NCBI RefSeq assembly: GCF_049472655.1
Contig: NZ_JAQNCS010000011.1
Span: forward strand, 15,762 to 79,761
DNA from: Deferribacter abyssi
GTDB lineage: Bacteria > Chrysiogenota > Deferribacteres > Deferribacterales > Deferribacteraceae
Reading direction: 5' to 3'
Length of the DNA: 64,000 nt
Made by a program: the position numbers and the translations under genes. Under the pieces are notes generated by a model. That model saw only the letters and a program-made list of their open reading frames with translations, searched no databases and was not told the origin of the DNA. This document shows, piece by piece, positions 27,701-34,948 of this stretch; within the stretch, counting starts at the first letter, position 1, and each line of letters starts with the position of its first letter.

Positions 27701-28400
27701 TAAGACCATATCTTAACTTATCGGAAGTAGTATGTATCAATCCTTGTGGTTCAACATCTACTTTGATTGCAACCCTGTATGATACAGGGTTGTCATCAAC
27801 AACCCAACAATTACTATTATACTTTGCAGGTCTAATATCAAAATAAACAAAATCTTTATTGTCAGTATAAAAATAAAAATATGCTCCATCAGTGTAATTG
27901 TGTGGCGTTAATAAAGAAACATTATTTTCCAAAATTTTTCTGTAATCTCTATCAAAAGATGTTGCAACAAGAACGTAGTTATTATTTTCAATTACATATT
28001 TACCTCCAGTAAGAATCTTTTTTACGACATCAGTTCTTCTAGTAACAAGCCAATTTAAGAAATTACCATACCATTTACCATTAGAATCTAAATAAAAATA
28101 TTGTTTACTATTATCATAGGAATACCATTTAGTTGAATCAAATAAACCATAGTAATTTTTATTATTATCATACCCATAATATACTAATGCAGATAATGAG
28201 CAATTATTAGAGTACGATCTATAATCATATTTTTCCTTATAGGCAAATTCATTCATACTTCCTGAATTATCAAGTAATAATAAAACATTTGGTTTTATCC
28301 CTGTAACTATAAAAGGTGGAATAGCATCGTAAGGGGTTGTAGCAAATACTATCTTAACAAAAAACAATAACAGCAATAAAAATAACATAAACTTTTTCAT
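24765..28400 (-). CDS. pilY1: PilY1-like type IV pilus tip adhesin
   Basis: A 1211-residue secreted protein. The signal peptide (about 1-21) ends near VFATTP. The N-terminal half is a von Willebrand A domain: KPNVLLLLDNSGSMNEF supplies the MIDAS D-x-S-G-S, and FIIILTDGESTMDEE follows. The C-terminal half is the PilC/PilY1 beta-propeller: HYILGDIVYSTPQ, VFVAANDGMLHAF, and GEHGFTGDKAKVYILKL. A calcium loop of the EF-hand type is visible as DFDGDGYTDAVFF and another as DLNGDGNPDTYFE. In other species PilY1 sits at the pilus tip and acts in adhesion, mechanosensing and retraction control. It is placed between a small secreted protein and four minor pilins, the expected neighbourhood. Confidence 0.93.
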   Translation of the reverse strand: MKKFMLFLLLLLFFVKIVFATTPYDAIPPFIVTGIKPNVLLLLDNSGSMNEFAYKEKYDYRSYSNNCSLSALVYYGYDNNKNYYGLFDSTKWYSYDNSKQYFYLDSNGKWYGNFLNWLVTRRTDVVKKILTGGKYVIENNNYVLVATSFDRDYRKILENNVSLLTPHNYTDGAYFYFYTDNKDFVYFDIRPAKYNSNCWVVDDNPVSYRVAIKVDVEPQGLIHTTSDKLRYGLMFFNNDSGGYVKNYLGDNYNDIISAINNVVGTTWTPLAETLFEASRYLRAMKSAFNRGVDYALYDPIGYKCRKNFIIILTDGESTMDEEVPNSDSDGWDKVSYREKIINNNDNVISSINLNNSGGTWDLVPLSFWMHTNDLRSDLDDNQTVTIYTVFAFDNSDNARQLLKLSAKYGGFYDLDGNNIPNSADEYDLNGDGNPDTYFEANEGYSLEKQLGDIFTDIITKVASGTSVAVLTDKRKEGSLIAQAVFYPNFDNIPWIGKLFGYWFLNFKNKNNELVQNIREDTNNDYKLNICGYDLNNNPTGGDLILSFNIDSITNKLSIIKSPSDCLGKINDNISLPNGVISPVDQLEDISYLFEVSDELSNIASSGVCNNIKKDRVIYTQVDNKNLIELKNVNNNSLFGSDLGCLTDTNKLIDFTYGCEVNGCLSRRASDGKHYILGDIVYSTPQILDYDNISMVFVAANDGMLHAFRLGKTLTSNENNVAVLLQNAKDDAGNDLIGYEEWAFIPQNALPYLRYRAQPDLKHLYINDLTPYIVQIGTKRMLIGGMRMGGASDLTDNVTGVTPPSDTSPLGKSVYYALDITDPLKPKFLWEFTDDYLGFTYPGPALIRTKNGNYVMFISGMKDYNGEHGFTGDKAKVYILKLNDDLTIDSFNSTSFAVSEFDSSMKNNEVFGNRLFTNGVDFDGDGYTDAVFFAFNYIQAGDWTANLYVLKIDNLFPSVSSFDRVMSSLHGAVTASIVYMPCFNMDYIYFGTGKWFYKTDDNLGRNNKLYGINISCLRTGNCNFSSAVNNTDICNELTNQTQKSTVVAWEVGLNTAEVDNGTEYGKERVIADTGIMPWANTVLFTSMQPSLDPCSFGGRSRGWGLNCATGRSIWDTSCSGYVVDNTTVTCGYLQSSTAAIYQLCKETFSNQEGDRAVSNAAGNGNSLGGDSSVNNINAGQTRWYSGITPETPPIIPSPFSGLKGKILLWIEK

Positions 28401-28729
28401 TTTCTTACCTCAATTACTTGAATTATCAATTTATCTTTAGTCTTTAAGTACTTTAAAGTGTCAGTAGACATTAAAATATCTTTTGATAAAAAATTATAAT
28501 CTCTAGACAAAACAATAACGTTATCATTTATAGTGATAACATCATAATTACTTAATGAAATTTTTAATATCTTTTTTCTTTTTGTAACTCCAACAACTTT
28601 ATATGATAATGAATTTTTAAGAGAACTCTTAATACTTTCAGTTAACAAAAATCCTAATTCTGACTCAGCAAAAGATATCTCCACGGCTAAAGTTAAAAGT
28701 AAGATGATAGATAATAACATTTTTTTCAT
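28397..28729 (-). CDS. Small secreted protein of the pilus operon
   Basis: A 110-residue protein with a clear signal peptide (MKKMLLSIILLLTLAVEISFA, split here by the cleavage site after SFA). The mature part (about 90 residues) is basic and beta-rich, with alternating hydrophobic residues and no cysteines. I do not recognise a family. It overlaps the pilY1 start by 4 bases, with a strong GAGAGGTGGG upstream, so it is made together with PilY1. It occupies the slot of small PilY1-associated proteins in other pilin operons and could be a periplasmic assembly partner, but no sequence evidence proves it. Confidence 0.7.
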   Translation of the reverse strand: MKKMLLSIILLLTLAVEISFAESELGFLLTESIKSSLKNSLSYKVVGVTKRKKILKISLSNYDVITINDNVIVLSRDYNFLSKDILMSTDTLKYLKTKDKLIIQVIEVRK

Positions 28730-28756
28730 GGCCCACCTCTCTAATTCAGAAAATAG

Positions 28757-29728
28757 TCAACATATATGAAAAAATCGTGAAAATTTTATGATTACTACAA
28801 ATTTATCTTTTAAAATTTTTCTTTTTATCCTTATTTTATTTGCCTCACAAAGTTTCTCCACTATGGCAAGCCCTGTTCCAAAACCACTCTCCCTATCTTG
28901 GGCAATGTCATTTTCAAAAACAACAAAAATTGATTTTTTATATTTTACCGTTTTTATTATAGCATAACTTTTGGCATATTGATATATATTATCTATCAAT
29001 AGATAAATAATAAATCTTAAATCATCTCTATAGCTTTTTAATTTTATTGATTTGAGTTTTAGAATTAATTGTATTTTAGAACAATTATACTGAATAACAG
29101 TTTTTTTAATCAAATCTTTCAAATCAACTTTTGATATATAAATTTTCGATAACTTTTTAAAACTTTCTACTCTTTCAACAATCTCTTTGTTTTCATTTTC
29201 AATGAGATTTATCATGCTTAATAAACGATCCATAGCAAAATTTCTTTTATCATCATACTTCAAGAGCTCAATATTTAGTTTTGCACTTGCTATAAAATTT
29301 CTCAACTTATGATTTAAAACAAGCAAAATAATTTCAAAAGTTTTACTAATTCCTCTTCTAATTCTAAAAAATCTATATACAATAAGATAATAAAACATAC
29401 TAATGAATATCAGTATTACTGCTTCCCACAAAAAAAGATAATAAGAAAGCTTTATCGTTTTTGCCTTCAAATAATCCTTTTTTACATACACATACTTCCC
29501 ATCAAACTCTGTATAAAATTCAAAGTCTTTTAATTTTTTATTTGTATCTAAAATTAAAATCTCACTGTTCGCTCTTTTCTTGGTAATCAACATTAAATCA
29601 ATTTTTTCATTCAAAAAAAGTAAATTTTGTTCTTTTACATAAGTAATCACAACATAATTAATAATTGAAAAGGATATAATAAGGGAAATCAATAGAAAAA
29701 TAAGAATTTTTAATTCGTAAGACTTCAT
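28757..29728 (-). CDS. Sensor histidine kinase of the pilus two-component system
   Basis: A 323-residue kinase. Two membrane helices (about 8-30 and 93-118) enclose a ~60-residue periplasmic sensor loop. The HisKA motif is LNHKLRNFIASAKLNIELL, with H as the phospho-acceptor. The ATPase domain is divergent but readable: LLIDNIYQYAKS (N box) and ESGFGTGLAIVEKL (G2). The G1 motif DxGxG is degenerate (ENDIAQD). It overlaps the response regulator gene by 4 bases and is followed 27 bases later by the pilus operon, so it most likely controls pilin expression. Reduced ATPase motifs raise the question of whether it acts mainly as a phosphatase. Confidence 0.85.
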   Translation of the reverse strand: MKSYELKILIFLLISLIISFSIINYVVITYVKEQNLLFLNEKIDLMLITKKRANSEILILDTNKKLKDFEFYTEFDGKYVYVKKDYLKAKTIKLSYYLFLWEAVILIFISMFYYLIVYRFFRIRRGISKTFEIILLVLNHKLRNFIASAKLNIELLKYDDKRNFAMDRLLSMINLIENENKEIVERVESFKKLSKIYISKVDLKDLIKKTVIQYNCSKIQLILKLKSIKLKSYRDDLRFIIYLLIDNIYQYAKSYAIIKTVKYKKSIFVVFENDIAQDRESGFGTGLAIVEKLCEANKIRIKRKILKDKFVVIIKFSRFFHIC

Positions 29729-30369
29729 TTAAGCAGATATCCTACCCCTTTGATGGTCTCAATCTTTTCTTCACCAATAAGTTTTCGTAACCTCTTAATA
29801 TATGTTCTTACAGAATCACTCCCAACGACACTATCACCCCAAACATAACTCAATATACATTCATTACTAACAACATTACCTCTATTTTTACAAAGTATAA
29901 AAAGCAAATCCATTTCTCTTTTAGTTAGAGTATAATTTTCTTTCCCTTTCATCAATTTGTGCCTATCAAAATCAATTATTACATCATCAATCACAACTCT
30001 TTTATCTACTTTACTGTACCTTCTAACAACACTTTTTATTCTCAAAACCAACTCCTTCGGTTCAAAAGGTTTTACAACATAATCGTCAGCTCCAAGCATA
30101 AAACACCTTTCCTTATCTTTTAACAGGTATTTTGCTGTAGTTACAATAACAGGTACATCTTTTTTATTTTTAATACTTTTAAGAATATCTTCTCCTTTTT
30201 TAAATTTAAGCATCAAGTCAAGCAAAATCACATCATATTCTTTTAAATTAAAATAGTACTCAAATTTTCTATCATCTATCAGCCAGTCAACATCAAAACT
30301 ATTTTGCTCTAAATATTCCTTCAATGATTCTCCCAAGATCCTATCATCTTCAATTAATAGTACTTTCAT
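29725..30369 (-). CDS. OmpR/PhoB-family response regulator
   Basis: About 214 residues. Receiver domain with LLIEDDRILGESL, phospho-acceptor D in VILLDLMLK, and VVKPFEPKEL near the conserved lysine. The winged-helix output domain covers about 125-214 with LTKREMDLLFIL, VSNECILSYVWGD and SDSVRTYIKRLRKLIG. The frame is open to 30396, but homologues start at MKVLLIEDD, the ATG at 30369. An extended -10 ends 7 bases before this ATG, which excludes the longer start and suggests a leaderless mRNA. It is the first gene of a minus-strand unit that continues through the kinase, pilY1, the minor pilins and galE. Confidence 0.92.
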   Translation of the reverse strand: MKVLLIEDDRILGESLKEYLEQNSFDVDWLIDDRKFEYYFNLKEYDVILLDLMLKFKKGEDILKSIKNKKDVPVIVTTAKYLLKDKERCFMLGADDYVVKPFEPKELVLRIKSVVRRYSKVDKRVVIDDVIIDFDRHKLMKGKENYTLTKREMDLLFILCKNRGNVVSNECILSYVWGDSVVGSDSVRTYIKRLRKLIGEEKIETIKGVGYLLK

Positions 30370-30376
30370 ATTTAAA

Positions 30377-30385
30377 ATTATATCA
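30377..30385 (-). promoter_or_regulatory. Extended -10 of the pilus two-component operon
   Basis: Minus strand TGATATAAT combines the TG extended motif and a consensus TATAAT (30382-30377). It ends 7 bases before the ATG at 30369, so the transcript would begin at or next to the start codon. No matching -35 box is evident at 17 bases, as allowed for extended -10 promoters. Confidence 0.5.
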
Positions 30386-30422
30386 AACTTTACCAAAAAT
30401 CATATAACAATTTTCAAATTTC

Positions 30423-30451
30423 TTGACAAAAAAATATAAAAGGATTAAACA
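30423..30451 (+). promoter_or_regulatory. Possible tRNA-Arg promoter
   Basis: Perfect TTGACA (30423-30428), 17 bases, then TAAACA (30446-30451), a weak -10, about 17 bases before the tRNA. Only the -35 is strong. Confidence 0.35.
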
Positions 30452-30467
30452 AATCAAGTTATATCAA

Positions 30468-30541
30468 GCCCCCGTAGCTCAGGAGGATAGAGCACAGGAT
30501 TCCTAATCCTGGTGTCAGAGGTTCGAGTCCTCTCGGGGGCG
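30468..30541 (+). tRNA. tRNA-Arg (anticodon CCT)
   Basis: Complete cloverleaf. The acceptor stem GCCCCCG pairs perfectly with CGGGGGC. The D arm is GCTC/GAGC, and the anticodon stem CAGGA/TCCTG encloses the loop TTCCTAA with anticodon CCT. The T arm AGAGG/CCTCT has loop TTCGAGT, and the discriminator base is G. CCA is not encoded. It stands at the left border of the T6SS island, immediately before transposase debris; tRNA genes are common integration points. I found no duplicated 3' end of this tRNA at the right border. Confidence 0.96.
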
Positions 30542-30668
30542 TTTGTATTTATTATCAATAAGTTACATGATGCTCTAATTTTCCGGTGATACTCTTAGTG
30601 ATACAATTATTTTAGTAGAAATTATAATCAAAATTGTTTTCAATCCATACAAGTAAATTTACTAAAAG

Positions 30669-30905
30669 ATTTTATACACAACGGAGAGGTTTCATAAAGA
30701 GGTTAAAAGGCGATCTAAGGTAATTGAAGTATTTAATGATAAAAAAGCGTTAGAAAAGATAGTATTTTTAGTAATATTGGAAATGAATGATAGTTATAGA
30801 ACCCGTAAAATGAAACATTGGAACTATTTTCTAGCTGTGTTGAAAAATAAAAGAGTTGAAAAATATGGTAGATTACAGGAGGACAAAAATCTTACACAAA
30901 ATTAA
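30669..30905 (+). pseudogene. Remnant of an IS256-family transposase (C-terminal end)
   Basis: The plus-strand frame gives about 78 residues before a stop. The start reads YTTERFHKEVKRRSKVIEVF, which matches the end of IS256/Mutator transposases, where a TTN-x-IER-hydrophobic-(H/N)-(K/R)-E-(V/I)-K-R-R-(T/S)-(R/K)-V motif carries the last part of the catalytic domain. A few residues appear deleted just before ERFHKE. The frame upstream of 30669 is broken by stops, and about 80% of the usual ~400 residues is missing. It is therefore a dead fragment. It lies between tRNA-Arg and the T6SS operon. Confidence 0.7.
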
Positions 30906-31073
30906 TTGCACTATGCTCTACATCATGCTCATATTTTCAGAACCAATTGTGAAAGCTACAGAATCAAAAGCTTACAATCTATGAAAAATACTAAAGAATA
31001 ACTGGGGGATTTTATGGGCCATAAGGTGGAGATTTTTACTTGACTTTAACAATAATAAATTAGACAAGCAACA

Positions 31074-31111
31074 AAAAAATGGGTTGACTCCAGTAATTTC
31101 ATATCTTGACA
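31074..31111 (+). repeat. Left copy of ~37-bp repeat flanking the T6SS operon
   Basis: Starts AAAAAATGGGTTGACTCCAG and ends CTTGACA. The first 21 bases match the reverse complement of 55526-55546 at 19 positions. The spacing to the terminal TTGACA is also conserved, so this and the copy at 55.5 kb form an inverted pair around the T6SS genes. Confidence 0.6.
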
Positions 31112-31160
31112 ATGTTCATATAACTTATTCATAATAATTGAAAATAAAATATTGTAATTG

Positions 31161-31565
31161 TCAGCCGAGGCTTAATACTGTTACTTGACTTGGAGCAATG
31201 CACATCCCCGGCGAATTTGGAAGCATCCCCATAGCATTCTGAGCAGTCACACTTGTGAGTCTTTGAGCAGGTGCACCTCCAACCATTATGGTAAAACACC
31301 CTACCTCATAAAGAGTCTGTCCACTTATCATGTGTGAAACAACTCCAAGTTCCAATCCTGCATCATCACCAACACTCACAAGTCCCATAGATAACTGATT
31401 TATAGCAGGCATACAGTCAACTAAGATATTGTAAACTGCAGGAGCAGTCGTTGCACTCACATTTATATCAGGATAAGGGATAGGTACAGGCACTCCAACT
31501 ACTGGAGTCAAACACACATCGGGAAAACCTAAATTAACTCCTGCTCCCATTGTTAACATAAACAT
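31161..31565 (-). CDS. DUF4150 PAAR-like T6SS spike-tip protein
   Basis: A 134-residue protein of the DUF4150/Tox-PAAR-like family. GVNLGFPDVCLTPVVGVPVPIPYPD is split by the family's P-rich turn (GFPDVCLTPV, then VPVPIPYPD). SATTAPAVYNILVDCMPA, GDDAGLELGVVSHMISG and CFTIMVGGAPAQRLTS complete the pattern. It should cap the VgrG spike. It ends about five residues after QVTVLSLG with no toxin extension, so it is a tip without attached effector. AAAGGAGG lies 6 bases before the ATG. It is the last gene of the T6SS operon. Confidence 0.85.
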   Translation of the reverse strand: MFMLTMGAGVNLGFPDVCLTPVVGVPVPIPYPDINVSATTAPAVYNILVDCMPAINQLSMGLVSVGDDAGLELGVVSHMISGQTLYEVGCFTIMVGGAPAQRLTSVTAQNAMGMLPNSPGMCIAPSQVTVLSLG

Positions 31566-31577
31566 AAAAAGCCTCCT

Positions 31578-32642
31578 TTAATGTATATCTGGCTGCCAAT
31601 CTTCAGCCTCTGCAAGCTCTTTATCCTCACCTCTGAGTAAAAGTTTATTTGCTCCATCCCATATAGTGTGCTCTTGTATACTTTTGTGCATCCTCGCCAT
31701 AAAAAGGTTTGCATTTGAAAAATCTGCCACTGTAAGATCAGCATAAGAAAAGTCAGCATATTGGCAATTTGTATTCTTAAAAAAAACTCCCCTACATACA
31801 GCTTTTATGAAAAAACAATGATCAAGATTTGCATAAGAAAAATCTGCGCCAAGTAATGTTGTTTCTCCAAAGTATGATTTAGTAAAAATTCCACCTCTAA
31901 AATTGGCGTCCACTAAAACAGCTTCTTTAAACATGACGCTATCCCCTCTCACATCTTGAAGAACAGCTCCAGTCAGATCGGCTTTATAAAAATTAGAAAA
32001 CGATATATCCGAACCTGTAAAATTAGCGCCTTTTAAGTTTGACTTACTTGCATTAACCTGAGAAAATTTTATTCTACTAAAATCCTGGCCCTCTAAATTA
32101 CATTCCATAAACAGAATTTTAAAAAAATGTGCTGATTTAAAGTTAACCCCTGTTAGATCAGCTCCATTAAAGGTAACTTTTGTAAGTTTTGTATTGGTGA
32201 AATTAGCATCTTTTAAGTTTGCTCCTCCCATAACAACCTTTTCAAAAATAGTATTTTCAAAAGATACCCTTTCAAGGTTGGCATTTTGAAGCATTGACCA
32301 GGTAATTGAAGAGTTTCTAAAGTCAGCCTCAAAAAAATCTATCCCGTTTAGCATACACATGTGAAATCTAATTCCTCTTAAACTTGCTCCTCTAAGAATA
32401 ACGCTATCCCATATAATCTTTTCAAGCTTTATCTCATCAAGACATGCTCCACTAAAATCACAATTTTTAAAACCTGTTTTTTGAATATTGGCACCTTTTA
32501 AATTTGTTCTTTTAAAAGAAACATTTTCAAACCTACCACCAGCTAAATCTGTATAAGATAAATCAATTTCTGATAAATCTTTATTTTCTATTGTGTTGTT
32601 ATTTTTTATTGCTTTTAATATTTCTTCTTTTGTCATATTCAA
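31578..32642 (-). CDS. Pentapeptide-repeat protein, candidate T6SS cargo or adaptor
   Basis: A 354-residue protein made almost entirely of pentapeptide repeats (A/S-N/D-L/F-x-x), from about residue 20 to 335. Examples are LSEIDLSYTDLAGGRFENVS, FKRTNLKGANIQKTGFK and LLGADFSYANLDHCFF. It should fold into a right-handed quadrilateral beta-helix of about 13-14 coils. No signal peptide or enzymatic domain is visible. It lies between vgrG and the PAAR-like gene, the usual effector position. Pentapeptide proteins in other settings mimic DNA or bind gyrase, or serve as scaffolds; which applies here is open. Its repeats resemble those at the C-terminus of the DUF2169 protein two genes upstream. Confidence 0.85.
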   Translation of the reverse strand: MNMTKEEILKAIKNNNTIENKDLSEIDLSYTDLAGGRFENVSFKRTNLKGANIQKTGFKNCDFSGACLDEIKLEKIIWDSVILRGASLRGIRFHMCMLNGIDFFEADFRNSSITWSMLQNANLERVSFENTIFEKVVMGGANLKDANFTNTKLTKVTFNGADLTGVNFKSAHFFKILFMECNLEGQDFSRIKFSQVNASKSNLKGANFTGSDISFSNFYKADLTGAVLQDVRGDSVMFKEAVLVDANFRGGIFTKSYFGETTLLGADFSYANLDHCFFIKAVCRGVFFKNTNCQYADFSYADLTVADFSNANLFMARMHKSIQEHTIWDGANKLLLRGEDKELAEAEDWQPDIH

Positions 32643-32656
32643 CTCATATTTATGTT

Positions 32657-34915
32657 TTACATAAAATTAAAAAGACCACCTATAGAGTTAAAAATACTGG
32701 CAATACTATTTTTCAAAGAAGTAACTTTATTTGAATTTGATGAAAGAATATTGTGGTTCTCATGGATCTCATTATTGTTTGCATTCACCTGATTCCTTTC
32801 TACAGAGATATCAGTTGATTGAGCATTAGTTCTAACACTTTCTCCTGTAGTTTCTACTCTTTCAGCATTTACCTCTTCGTGTGAACCTCTTACCTCTGTT
32901 TGTGCCCCAATTGAGCCAGTTCTCTCCCCTATAGCTTCAACTTGCTCACCTTGAGCTCTAACATTATTTTCTGCAACATCTACATTTTGATTATTTACAT
33001 TTATATTTTGGTCATTAATTTCAGTTTTTTCTTGGGTTATTTTTTGTAAATAATTTGCTATTTTAGTTTTTAGCATACTTATATCTTTTTTATTAGTAGA
33101 AAATTCCAGTTTTCCTTCTTTTAAATTAAGTTCCGTTTTAAATGCTAAAACAGCATCATTGGCATTTACTAAAATTACTTTATTATGCGAACCTAACACA
33201 AAAAGTCCATGCTCTCCAAGAGTTGTTTGATTAAAGAATCCTGACTCTACCTTAAAATAACCTTTTGTTAACAACTCTATACCAACAGGATTTTCATGTC
33301 CTCCCTCATGAGTTTCACCATGGACATCCTCTCCTTCAGATTCTTGATTTTCTCCATGAATATTACTTTCTAAAGGTGCTCCCATTCTGAAACGAGTATC
33401 ACTTGTAGGAGTATGAAGCAATATTCCTTGTCTGCCTTCTTGATCCTGCATGTGGATTTTATTCCCACCTGATGTGGTTATAATATTCATTGTTTGATTT
33501 CTATCTACAACTTGAGATGGAGCTTCTGGATTTGGTACAGCTGCGGCTATTACAGGTCTATCTGGATCTCCATTTATAAAAGTAAGAAGGACTTCTGTAC
33601 CTTTGTGTAGGGGAAAGTGCATTCCATGGTCTGAGCCTGCATATGGGGTGGCCAGCCTTATCCATGACGATGCCTTGCCATTCTTTCTGCCTGAAATGTC
33701 AAAAGGTAATTTGACTTTATATCTTCCATGCTCATCCAACTCCGCATATTTACCAGAGCCCTCTGCATCTATTTTTGCGTGTAATGTCCCTGCAATAAGA
33801 GGTTTTTGAGTCTTTTTTTCAGGTTTAAACTGGATATTAGATGGTATTGCTTTAAAACTATTTTGGTAAAAAACCTTTTTTTCTCTTTCTGATAGATTTT
33901 TTGATATTCCACTTAATAAATAACCCCCTTGTGTTCCTTCATGCTGAACTTCAACTATAAGGTAATTTTTATTAATATCATCCCTGTAATGATTTTCTAA
34001 CTTAAAGGTATACCCTGGCTGAACATAGGGGATGGTGCTATCTGCTATGTATTCTTCTTTTGTGCATAAAATTTGCTCAGCCCTTATTTTTGCTAATCTA
34101 TTACCTTCTTCTGGAGTTTCAAAATGTTCTCCATACAAATACACATCGCCTATACCATCTTTATCCACAATAGCGCTTCCGCTTATCTCAAGACTCGGTT
34201 TTTTATAATTGTAATCTTTCAAAAACACCCTTTTTGGAACATTGTTGTATTTACAAACAAAACTCTGGATAATTTCATCTCTTTTTTCATAATCAAGTCC
34301 CGATGGAGGGGAATAATAAAATGTATCCCCGAGAGGATGAGGAAGATGGGATATTTTTGTGTCAGTAATAATTATCTTTTCAGCATCTCCAGTCTGATCA
34401 AAATAATAATACAAACCTTCTCTCTCAAGCCACCTGCTCATAAAATTGTAATGAGTTTCATTAAACTGACATACATACTCATTCTTTGGGTAAGTCTGTT
34501 TGATTTTAAATTCATAATCATTGGAAGTTAGACCACTATCTTTTAATACAGTTTCCACAATCTCTTTTACATTTTTATCTAAAAATACCTGATTATGATA
34601 GGTAAGTGTAAGATACCATAATTTTGGGACAAGAGTGGCCTTATAGAAGGTATATTGGTCAACATGATGAAGTTGCTCAAAAGATGAAACAATACCATTA
34701 AATACGGCATCTTTCCCATCTTTTCTTTTAATTACAAATTTAGCTCTATTTTTTACAATATCCCCAGGATGAATATACCCATCTTCCGATACAAGAGTAA
34801 TTTCAAATTTATATAGTTTGGATAATCCTTCTTCACCTTGAAAAGAAACCACTGTAAATATGTCTCTATCAACTCCATAAGATATAAAAAGAAATTTGTC
34901 CTCTTTGCTTAACAT
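32657..34915 (-). CDS. vgrG: VgrG spike protein with heptad-repeat C-terminal fibre
   Basis: A 752-residue trimeric spike (TssI). The gp27-like part covers about 1-380 (YKFEITLVSED, SRWLEREGLYYYFD, GGYLLSGISKNL). The gp5-like OB domain is at about 385-470 (GRYKVKLPFD, SSWIRLATPYAGSDHGMHFP, GTEVLLTFINGDPDRPVI). The beta needle follows (NKIHMQDQEGRQGILLHTP). Residues 609-748 then form about 20 uninterrupted heptads with I/V/A/T at the fourth position of nearly every heptad. Examples are NINVNNQ, NVDVAEN, QVEAIGE, RVETTGE and SNKVTSL. The end is a hydrophobic tip, SIASIFNSIGGLFNFM. Such a tail is unusual in VgrG. It lies 14 bases before the pentapeptide gene. Confidence 0.93.
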   Translation of the reverse strand: MLSKEDKFLFISYGVDRDIFTVVSFQGEEGLSKLYKFEITLVSEDGYIHPGDIVKNRAKFVIKRKDGKDAVFNGIVSSFEQLHHVDQYTFYKATLVPKLWYLTLTYHNQVFLDKNVKEIVETVLKDSGLTSNDYEFKIKQTYPKNEYVCQFNETHYNFMSRWLEREGLYYYFDQTGDAEKIIITDTKISHLPHPLGDTFYYSPPSGLDYEKRDEIIQSFVCKYNNVPKRVFLKDYNYKKPSLEISGSAIVDKDGIGDVYLYGEHFETPEEGNRLAKIRAEQILCTKEEYIADSTIPYVQPGYTFKLENHYRDDINKNYLIVEVQHEGTQGGYLLSGISKNLSEREKKVFYQNSFKAIPSNIQFKPEKKTQKPLIAGTLHAKIDAEGSGKYAELDEHGRYKVKLPFDISGRKNGKASSWIRLATPYAGSDHGMHFPLHKGTEVLLTFINGDPDRPVIAAAVPNPEAPSQVVDRNQTMNIITTSGGNKIHMQDQEGRQGILLHTPTSDTRFRMGAPLESNIHGENQESEGEDVHGETHEGGHENPVGIELLTKGYFKVESGFFNQTTLGEHGLFVLGSHNKVILVNANDAVLAFKTELNLKEGKLEFSTNKKDISMLKTKIANYLQKITQEKTEINDQNINVNNQNVDVAENNVRAQGEQVEAIGERTGSIGAQTEVRGSHEEVNAERVETTGESVRTNAQSTDISVERNQVNANNNEIHENHNILSSNSNKVTSLKNSIASIFNSIGGLFNFM

Positions 34916-34948
34916 TGCATTACCTCTTATATTTTTAACTACTTATAA

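Larger units (their letters stand above)
30542..31160. other. 619-base gap with transposon debris at left edge of T6SS island
   Basis: No intact gene. From left to right it holds about 125 bases of featureless A+T-rich sequence with a short direct repeat (GTGATAC twice near 30585-30605). A decayed IS256-type transposase end lies at 30669-30905, followed by about 170 bases with nothing I recognise. The left copy of the ~37-bp repeat is at 31074-31111. The rest is A+T-rich downstream sequence of the T6SS operon with no strong terminator hairpin. Confidence 0.7.

Noticed and set aside
30468..30541. tRNA-Arg as an integrase attachment site for the T6SS island.
   Set aside because: No integrase gene and no repeated tRNA 3' end was found near 55-58 kb, so this mode of entry is not supported, although the position stays suggestive.
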